Shown piece by piece: positions 54,323 to 61,243 of a DNA stretch of 64,000 nt. The first letter of the stretch is position 1. Each line of letters starts with the position of its first letter. The position numbers were made by a program, and so were the translations under genes. Origin of the DNA: an uncultured Muribaculaceae bacterium (GTDB lineage: Bacteria; Bacteroidota; Bacteroidia; Bacteroidales; Muribaculaceae); contig CAKTOT010000003.1 in assembly GCA_934590135.1 (NCBI GenBank), positions 1 to 64,000 on the forward strand. The letters run 5' to 3'. Under the pieces are notes generated by a model that saw nothing but the letters and a program-made list of their open reading frames with translations, ran no database searches and had not been told where the DNA came from.

Positions 54323-54354
54323 CAAAAGTATAACTTATCGGCGTCTCTGCCAAA
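54323..54354 (-). promoter_or_regulatory. ompA promoter, canonical -33/-7
   Basis: On the minus strand TTTG (54354-54351) and TACTTTTG (54330-54323) are separated by 20 nt. The start site would be near 54316, about 458 nt before the ompA ATG. Confidence 0.7.
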
Positions 54355-54533
54355 TTTTTTTGTTAAAAAATGCGTTGCCCCCATCGTTGTAGTACCATAG
54401 AAGTGACATTTTGAATTTTTGGCGGCGTAAAACGGCCGCTTCTTGCTCGGGGCGGATAGTGTCGTAGTGTTTCATTTAGTGTGTCTGAGGCGAGTTTGGG
54501 GCTTTCGAGCTTAGATTATATATAATATATACA

Positions 54534-54566
54534 AAGACGCCCGACCGCTGAAAGGTCGGGCGTCTT
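54534..54566 (-). terminator. intrinsic terminator of secDF
   Basis: A perfect 13-bp stem (aagacgcccgacc with ggtcgggcgtctt), loop 7 nt, 20 nt after the stop, followed on the minus strand by a T-containing stretch (tttgtatatatt). Confidence 0.8.
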
Positions 54567-54585
54567 CTGTTATGTAGGGATGATG

Positions 54586-57513
54586 TTATGCGTTCTTGGC
54601 GATAGCCTGTGTGCCGCTGATTTTGTTGTGTTTGCGACGGCTGTCGGTGATATAAGCCACGGGAGCGGCAACGAATATGGTGGCCAGTGTACCGATGATG
54701 ACGCCGAAGCCCATTGCGAATACGAAGCTGCGAATGCTGTCACCACCGAGGATGAAGATGCAGATGAGTACAAGCAGTGTGGATGCGGAGGTCATGATTG
54801 TACGAGCCAAGGTGGAGTTGATCGAGTGGTTGATGGTGTCGAAGAAATTCCACTTGGGATACAGTCCGAGGTTTTCGCGCACGCGGTCAAATACCACCAC
54901 GGTATCGTTGATTTGGTAGCCGATTACTGTCAGAATTGCGGCTATGAAGCTTTGGTCAATCTCCATTGCGAAGGGGAATACGCCCCAGAAGATGGAGTAG
55001 AAGCCGATGATACTGAAGGCGGTGAATGCTACGGCTGCGAGTGCACCGAGCGAGAATGCTACGTTGCGGAAGCGCAGGAGGATGTAAAGGAACATCGCTA
55101 TCAATGCGAGAGTTACGGCTATGTATGCCTCGGTGCGCATATCGTCAGCCACTGTAGGACCTACTTTCTGTGAGGAAACAATGCCTTGCGATGCATCGTA
55201 TGTCGAGAATTCTTTGTCGGTCATACCCGAGCGGAGGTAGGGCTTGAGGACTTTGAAGAGTTTACCGGTAATCTCTTCATCGGTACCTTTGGCGTCGGAG
55301 TCTATCTTGTAGTTGGTGGATATACGTACCTGATTGGAGCTTTCGATTGTGATGACCGATACGGTCGAGCCATCGAATTCGGGTGCGAGTTTCTCCTGAA
55401 GCTCGGTGGTGCTTACGGGTTTCTCGAACTTGACGATATAGTTGCGACCGCCGGAGAAGTCGATGCCTTGGTTGAGGCCACGGAGGCACAGCGAGGCAAC
55501 AAATACTGCGATGATGGCGATGGCGGCACCGAAGGCGGCTTTACGTTTGCCCATGAAGTTGATTTTGGTGTCATGGAACAGCTTGCGCGACAGGCCGGTG
55601 GTAAAGGTCATATTGTTCATCGCTTTGGTCTTGGAAACCCAAAGGAAGAATACTCGGCTGAGGTATACTGCCGTGAAGAACGAGCAGATAAGGCCGATGA
55701 TGAGGGTGGTGGCGAAGCCCTTGATGGGACCGGTACCGAAGTACAGCAGGATGACACCGGTGATGATGGATGTCAAGTTGCCATCGAAGATTGCGCTGAA
55801 GGCGTTGGAGTAGCCGTCGGCGATGGCGGTGCGGCTGTTTTTGCCGGCGCGAAGTTCTTCTTTGGCACGTTCAAAGATGAGCACGTTGGCATCAACGGCC
55901 ATACCGAGTGATAGCACGATACCGGCGATACCGGAGAGTGTCAGTACTGCTTGGAAGGAGGCAAGGATGCCGAGGGTGAAGAAGAGGTTGAATATCAAGC
56001 AAAGGTTGGCGATGATACCGGGGATGAAGCCGTAGAATGCAATCATGAAAATCATGAGGCATACGAGGGCGACAACGAAGGACATCATACCGTCTTGAAT
56101 GGCTTGCTTACCCAGCGACGGGCCGATGACCATATCGGAGATGATGTTGACTTTGGCTTTCATCTTACCGGCTTTGAGGACGTTGGCAAGGTCCTTGGCT
56201 TCTTCGACGGTGAAGTTGCCGGTGATGGAGGAGCGCCCGCCGTCGATGGCAGTGTTGACTGTGGGCGCGGAGTATACTTGACCGTCAAGGACGATGGCTA
56301 TGGATTTGCCGATGTTGGCTCCGGTGATGCGCGACCATTCGCGAGCTCCTTCGGAGTTCATAGTCATAGATACTTCTTGACCACGGAAGCTCTGTGCATC
56401 AAAGTCTGCGGAGGCGTCTTTGACTACTTCGCCGTCCAATGCGGGGCCGCCGTTCTGTGTCTTAAGTGCGTACAGAGCGTAGCCGATTTTAACTTCTTCA
56501 ATCTTGTCTCCGTTCTTTACTTGCTGTACTTCGGGTTTTACGCCCCAGCCGAATTTGAGATCGTTGGGGAGCTTGTTGGCGTAGCGTGCAAGTATGGCAT
56601 CGATGGTTTTAACGTCTTTGTCGGTGGGAGCGTAAGCCAGGATGGGGCTGTTGGGGTTGATCATACCCTGGCTTGAAGCGAGTACTTGAGCCAATGTTGC
56701 GGCGTCTTCGATGCTGTCTTTGATGGCGGCTTGAGCAACGGCGTTGATGTCGGCTGCCACTTCGCTCGCGGGATATGTGAGGTAGAACTCAAGGTTGGCC
56801 GAGCGCTGGAGCAGTTCGCGTACGCGTTCGTGGTCTTTGACGCCGGGGAGCTCGAGCAGGATTTGACCGTCCTTGCCTTCAAGTACTTGGATGTTGGGCG
56901 ATACGACACCGAATTGGTCGATACGTTTGCGGAGTGTTTGTGTGGCCGAGGTGTTGACCATGTCTCGGATTTCGGCGCGGAGTTGAGCGCGGGCCACATC
57001 GGGCTTGTTCTCTTTGACTACCGGGCTGAAGAGTACTGTCAGGTCGGCATTGGGGCATACTTTGGCGTATTCTTCGAGGAAGTGTTGGAGGTAGTCGGCG
57101 TTGGGTTCTTTCTCCATAAATGCCGAGGTAGCCGTAAGGGCTTTCTCGAAGTTGGAGTCGTTTTTGACGGTAGCCAGCTGACGCATCATGTCGGGCATAT
57201 CAACCTGAAGCGTTACGTTCATACCGCCTTTGAGGTCGAGACCGAGGTTGACACCCCATTTGCGAACTTCGTCGAGTGTGTAGCCTAAGTAGACTTTTTC
57301 TTGACCGATGCTGTCCATGTAGTGTTTGTAAGCATCGTTGTAGGCTTGGTCTTGGTTGTCCTTGCCTTGGGACTGGGCGTGCGCATATTCCGTCGCTGCG
57401 GTCTCGTAATTGGAGTTTACGATCGTAAACGACAGATAGAACGCGCATACCAGGATGAGCAGCACCGCAATCACCGAAGATAGGAGCGCGGCCAATTTTC
57501 CTTTGTTCTGCAT
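54586..57513 (-). CDS. secDF: SecDF fusion, protein-export accessory membrane protein
   Basis: The 975-residue product joins SecD and SecF in one chain, the usual Bacteroidetes form. N-terminal TM helix (about 7-29), then the SecD periplasmic domain (GVNLGLDLKGGMNVTLQVDM near 70; LLELPGVKDHERVRELLQRSANLEFYL near 215), five more TM helices, then SecF (GIDFSGGRNYIVKF near 680) with its own six TM helices. It uses the proton gradient to draw exported proteins forward at the Sec translocon. A promoter box lies 57 nt upstream and a terminator 20 nt downstream. Confidence 0.97.
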   Translation of the reverse strand: MQNKGKLAALLSSVIAVLLILVCAFYLSFTIVNSNYETAATEYAHAQSQGKDNQDQAYNDAYKHYMDSIGQEKVYLGYTLDEVRKWGVNLGLDLKGGMNVTLQVDMPDMMRQLATVKNDSNFEKALTATSAFMEKEPNADYLQHFLEEYAKVCPNADLTVLFSPVVKENKPDVARAQLRAEIRDMVNTSATQTLRKRIDQFGVVSPNIQVLEGKDGQILLELPGVKDHERVRELLQRSANLEFYLTYPASEVAADINAVAQAAIKDSIEDAATLAQVLASSQGMINPNSPILAYAPTDKDVKTIDAILARYANKLPNDLKFGWGVKPEVQQVKNGDKIEEVKIGYALYALKTQNGGPALDGEVVKDASADFDAQSFRGQEVSMTMNSEGAREWSRITGANIGKSIAIVLDGQVYSAPTVNTAIDGGRSSITGNFTVEEAKDLANVLKAGKMKAKVNIISDMVIGPSLGKQAIQDGMMSFVVALVCLMIFMIAFYGFIPGIIANLCLIFNLFFTLGILASFQAVLTLSGIAGIVLSLGMAVDANVLIFERAKEELRAGKNSRTAIADGYSNAFSAIFDGNLTSIITGVILLYFGTGPIKGFATTLIIGLICSFFTAVYLSRVFFLWVSKTKAMNNMTFTTGLSRKLFHDTKINFMGKRKAAFGAAIAIIAVFVASLCLRGLNQGIDFSGGRNYIVKFEKPVSTTELQEKLAPEFDGSTVSVITIESSNQVRISTNYKIDSDAKGTDEEITGKLFKVLKPYLRSGMTDKEFSTYDASQGIVSSQKVGPTVADDMRTEAYIAVTLALIAMFLYILLRFRNVAFSLGALAAVAFTAFSIIGFYSIFWGVFPFAMEIDQSFIAAILTVIGYQINDTVVVFDRVRENLGLYPKWNFFDTINHSINSTLARTIMTSASTLLVLICIFILGGDSIRSFVFAMGFGVIIGTLATIFVAAPVAYITDSRRKHNKISGTQAIAKNA

Positions 57514-57569
57514 GTTTAGAATTATGTTAGTTTTTGGATTAATTATTTTCTACATAAAATTTCAGTCTG

Positions 57570-57577
57570 CAAATATA
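57570..57577 (-). promoter_or_regulatory. secDF promoter -7 box (TATATTTG)
   Basis: Exact TAnnTTTG match on the minus strand, giving a leader of about 50 nt. No TTTG at -33. Confidence 0.58.
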
Positions 57578-57669
57578 CGACAAAATCTTGTAAGTGCCAT
57601 CGGGTGGGGCGAAAATTGTGCGTTCGAGCGTGTGTTTGTGCGTTTTGAGGCATCTAAACGGGTCGGGCA

Positions 57670-58647
57670 TCAGCTTTTGAACACGTCTTTGATGGCACCT
57701 ATGGAAGATAGTACGCCGGTGGCTTCGTATGGGATGTAGACGGTCTTGGTGTCTTTGCCGTTGGTCATCGAGCGCAGTGTTTCTATGTATTTGACCGCGA
57801 GCATGTATGTGGCGGGGTCTGTTTGTGTGGTGCTGATGGCTTGAGCGACGCATCGTATTGCTTCGGCTTCGCCTTGTGCTTGGAGAATTTTGGCCTGTGA
57901 TTCGCCTTCGGCGCGAAGTATCTCGGCGCGTTTGACGGCTTCGGCGGCGTTGATGCGTGATTCGCGTTCGCCTTCGGAGCGGAGTATCAGCGATTTCTTT
58001 TCGCCTTCGGCGTTGAGGATTTCGGCGCGGCGGTTACGTTCGGCTTGCATTTGTTTCTCCATGGCTTCGCGCACGCTTTCCGGAGGTGTGATGTCTTGCA
58101 GTTCGACGCGGTTGACTTTGACGCCCCATTTATTGGTGGCTTCGTCGAGTATTGCTTGCAGGCGGCTGTTGATGGTATCGCGGCTTGTAAGTGTCTCATC
58201 CAATTCGAGTTCGCCTATGACGTTACGCAGCGATGTTTGGGTGAGTTTTTCGATAGCGTTGGGCAGGTTGTCGATTTCGTATACTGATTTTTTTGGGTCG
58301 ACAATCTGGAAGTATAGCAGGGCGTTGATTTCGGTGGTGACGTTGTCCTTGGTGATGACTTGCTGTGATGGGAAGTCGTAGACTTGTTCGCGTAGGTCGA
58401 TGGAGCTGGTGGCTTTCATTCGGACTATGGTACGGCCGCCGTAGGCGCTTTCGACGCCGCGGGTGTATATTACCTTGGGTTTGTCTATAAAGGGCCAGAT
58501 GATATTGAGGCCCGGAGGAAGGACGCTGTGGAAGCGGCCGAGGCGTTCGATGACGCGTGTTTCGGACTGTGGCACGACTTTTACGCCGGCGAGTACTACG
58601 ATGATTGCGATAAGAATGGCAAGTGCCAAAAAGATGATTGATTCCAT
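57670..58647 (-). CDS. SPFH/stomatin-like membrane protein (QmcA type)
   Basis: The 325-residue protein has an N-terminal membrane segment (1-24), an SPFH domain (VPQSETRVIERLGRFHSVLPPGLNIIWPFIDKP, residues 27-59), and a long coiled-coil helix with repeated AEGE/ILRAEGE motifs (about 195-255). These form large oligomers beneath the membrane and often regulate proteases. It lies 81 nt after the NfeD-like gene, its usual partner. Confidence 0.94.
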   Translation of the reverse strand: MESIIFLALAILIAIIVVLAGVKVVPQSETRVIERLGRFHSVLPPGLNIIWPFIDKPKVIYTRGVESAYGGRTIVRMKATSSIDLREQVYDFPSQQVITKDNVTTEINALLYFQIVDPKKSVYEIDNLPNAIEKLTQTSLRNVIGELELDETLTSRDTINSRLQAILDEATNKWGVKVNRVELQDITPPESVREAMEKQMQAERNRRAEILNAEGEKKSLILRSEGERESRINAAEAVKRAEILRAEGESQAKILQAQGEAEAIRCVAQAISTTQTDPATYMLAVKYIETLRSMTNGKDTKTVYIPYEATGVLSSIGAIKDVFKS

Positions 58648-58728
58648 ATTCTGTTTTTTTGAGATGTTTAAGGGTATGGTATGTATATGTGTTGTTGTGG
58701 TCTGCTTTTGTTTTTCTCGTCGGGGACG

Positions 58729-59193
58729 TTATTCGGCGGCGATATCGGCGCATCGGACGGTGAGAATGATGCTGTCATAGCGAATGACGCATACCGCTGT
58801 ACCTGTTTCTATGGGGCTTCCGTCTTCGGATACGGCTTGCCAGCTGTCGCCGTCTATGCGTACTCTTCCGGGGTCATCCGTTCCGCCTATGCGCTCGGTT
58901 ACGATGCATGTTCGGCCTATCAGGGCGTCCATATTGCTTGGTTCGGGGCGGTGATGCCGCAGCAGGCCGTAGTGCTGTAGCAGCGGCTTTCCGGCCACAA
59001 ATGTGGCTATGGTGCCTATGGCGGCCAGCAGCAATTGCATTCGCAGCCCGCCGTCACAGATGGCGCCGACCATTGCGGCCAGGCATCCGCCTACAAGGCA
59101 TAGCGCGGCATAGGCCGTGGTCAGTAGTTCGATGATTACGAGTATGGCTGCGGCTATGAGCCACATCAGCCATGCGGATAGTATCGGTTCCAT
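58729..59193 (-). CDS. NfeD-like membrane protein
   Basis: The 154-residue product has two or three TM helices (LMWLIAAAILVIIELLTTAYAALCLVGGCLAAMVG) and a C-terminal OB-fold-like soluble domain (IGRTCIVTERIGGTDDPGRVRIDGDSWQAV). NfeD proteins partner SPFH proteins; here the SPFH gene follows after 81 nt. This is the short form without the ClpP-like protease domain. Confidence 0.9.
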   Translation of the reverse strand: MEPILSAWLMWLIAAAILVIIELLTTAYAALCLVGGCLAAMVGAICDGGLRMQLLLAAIGTIATFVAGKPLLQHYGLLRHHRPEPSNMDALIGRTCIVTERIGGTDDPGRVRIDGDSWQAVSEDGSPIETGTAVCVIRYDSIILTVRCADIAAE

Positions 59194-59360
59194 ATCTGTG
59201 TGTATTAGCGTTTATTTGGGGGCGTGTGTAAGCGAGTTTGGTGTGCGGAACTATGAACTATAGCTTTGGGCATCTGAATTATTATGTTCGCGTATCTGAA
59301 TTATGGCGTCCGGCATCTATGATATTCGGATCTTGCTCGTGGTGTTGCGCCCGATTGCGG

Positions 59361-61157
59361 TCAGAATTGATAAGATACTCCGAGTGTTCCGCCCAGACGT
59401 GCCGACACTACGCCGGGAATAATATAATAGCGACGGCACAGGATGTTGGTAAGCATTATATGTGCGCTGAGTCGCTCGTTGAATTGCCATGTGGCCGAGG
59501 CGCTTATGTCGTTGATATTTCCGAGGTTGATTATATCTTTATGGTAGAGGAATCCCAGACCCAGGAGTGATGCGCTGCCCACCTCGTAGGCGCGACGTTT
59601 GGTGCGCAGGTTCCAGTCTACGGAGAGTGTCAGAGGTTCGAGCGGTCGCAGTGTTATGCCGACATTAGTCTGCCAGCGTGCGCGGTCGCGCCATAGATAG
59701 TATCCGCCGTCACCGCCGTCCTCCGATTGGGTGGCTCCTTCGATGGATGCGTGTGCCGAGAACCATTTCAGGGCTTCCCAAGCCAGTGCGGCGCGGTAGT
59801 GTATTCCGGATACTTTGGTCATTTCGTAGAAGTTGGCGCTGTTGGCCAAGGCCGGCATCAGCCATTCTTTGGCATTGGCTCCGCCGATTTCAAGGGCAAT
59901 GGAGAAGCCGCTGAACGGCCCCATATTTATGCCTGCATCCAGGGTGAAGGGGATTGAGGACATGTCATATCCGTATGCGCCGGACATATAGGGTGTGTAG
60001 GCGTATAGGTCTTCGAGGGTGTTGAGTACTTTTCCGCCGCCGACGCGTCCCCAGAGGGCTATGCGTGAGGAAATTTGCCAGTTAAGGCGTATATCCGGAG
60101 AGGCTTGGAATTTTTTGGAGAATCCGCCGTGGCTGAGGTCGAGCCGCAGGCCGAATATTCCGGTGAACGATCCGCTGCGCAATTCGGCCGAGGGTGTGAA
60201 GGTGTATAGGGCGTTGGTGTGGTAGTCGTAGTGTGCGTAGCCGAAGAGTGCATTGTCCGAGACTTCATCGTCTGCTGCATAGGCATATAAGCCTCCGGCG
60301 GCGGGGCTGTGATGCTGCCAGGTGGCGGCTGCACGCAGACGGAAGGTCCACTTGCCTGTAGTGGCGGCTACATTGCCGTGGATGTCGTATAGTGCTTCGG
60401 TCATCGGGTTGTTGGGCAGAAGTACGCCTGTAGAAGCTCCGGTATTGTATACGTCCTTGGTGAATCCGAAGTATCGAACCGATGCGCCGGCATCGGCGGC
60501 TAAGGCCCCGCGGTGTGACCAGTCGGCGGTGAAATATGCGCGGTTGGCGTTTTGCTTGAAAGTGTTTGCGGAACCGGACGCATATTCGGGCATTTGTGTG
60601 CTTGAGAAGGTGTATCCGACGGATGCAGCAAGCGTATTTCGGCGGTCGAGACGGTGGAGTGCATCGGCGCCTATGCGTAATTCTTGGTGCGAGTAGTCCG
60701 TTTGGGCGCGTTGTCCGTCGTAGTCATCACGGTAGCCGTGGTATTTATTGGCCAGATAGCTGACGAAGGCGCTGACGCGGCTGTCTCGTGTATTGATAAA
60801 GGTGTAACCCAGAGATGCGGCGGCGTTGGCTGCCGGCAGGTATCCGAGATTGGCATATCCGCGGAACGGGCTGACGTACAATGTGTCGCCCCAAGCTGCA
60901 GGTTCGAGCATAGTCAGGGAGGCATCTAGTCGTGCCAGAGCCGAGTAAGGCGCTGCCGATAGCCGTGGAGTGGTCACCTTGGGGGTGAGTGCCACCGGTG
61001 AGACGCCCGAGGGGCGCACGACTTGGCGATATTCGGGCTCGATTTGGCGCTCGACAACAATTTGGGTGGACATATTCTGAGCCGTGGCGGCGATGACGCT
61101 GACGGCGGCGACCGTCAGGGCGGCGTGGCGCGGCTGTATGTGCTGTAAGAGGGTCAT
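59361..61157 (-). CDS. outer-membrane beta-barrel protein, TonB-receptor-like barrel
   Basis: The 598-residue product has a signal peptide (1-27, ending TAQN). After a Pro-rich spacer (about 40-80), the rest is one long beta-barrel with repeated amphipathic strands and a terminal Phe (GGTLGVSYQF). There is no plug domain, TonB box or carboxypeptidase-like domain, so it is not a canonical TonB-dependent transporter, although the barrel resembles one (LSVDWNLRTKRRAYEVGSAS). It lies 86 nt after a long TPR protein gene on the same strand; the pair may be a functional unit. Confidence 0.82.
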   Translation of the reverse strand: MTLLQHIQPRHAALTVAAVSVIAATAQNMSTQIVVERQIEPEYRQVVRPSGVSPVALTPKVTTPRLSAAPYSALARLDASLTMLEPAAWGDTLYVSPFRGYANLGYLPAANAAASLGYTFINTRDSRVSAFVSYLANKYHGYRDDYDGQRAQTDYSHQELRIGADALHRLDRRNTLAASVGYTFSSTQMPEYASGSANTFKQNANRAYFTADWSHRGALAADAGASVRYFGFTKDVYNTGASTGVLLPNNPMTEALYDIHGNVAATTGKWTFRLRAAATWQHHSPAAGGLYAYAADDEVSDNALFGYAHYDYHTNALYTFTPSAELRSGSFTGIFGLRLDLSHGGFSKKFQASPDIRLNWQISSRIALWGRVGGGKVLNTLEDLYAYTPYMSGAYGYDMSSIPFTLDAGINMGPFSGFSIALEIGGANAKEWLMPALANSANFYEMTKVSGIHYRAALAWEALKWFSAHASIEGATQSEDGGDGGYYLWRDRARWQTNVGITLRPLEPLTLSVDWNLRTKRRAYEVGSASLLGLGFLYHKDIINLGNINDISASATWQFNERLSAHIMLTNILCRRYYIIPGVVSARLGGTLGVSYQF

Positions 61158-61243
61158 ATATAATATATAATGTATGGACGTATATTGGGTTTGGACGTAC
61201 GGTATCGGTTTCGGGCCGTACCGGGTCGGTATCGTTAGCTGCT

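Larger units (their letters stand above)
53859..54585. other. ompA long leader and terminator of secDF
   Basis: The 727-nt gap contains the ompA promoter (54323-54354), a leader of about 458 nt, a 14-bp perfect palindrome gtacaacgttgtac at 54035-54048, and the secDF terminator at 54534-54566. No credible gene on either strand. Confidence 0.6.

Noticed and set aside
53749..54400. Plus-strand short ORFs in the ompA leader region
   Set aside because: No signal, no domain, and the region is better explained as a leader read on the other strand.
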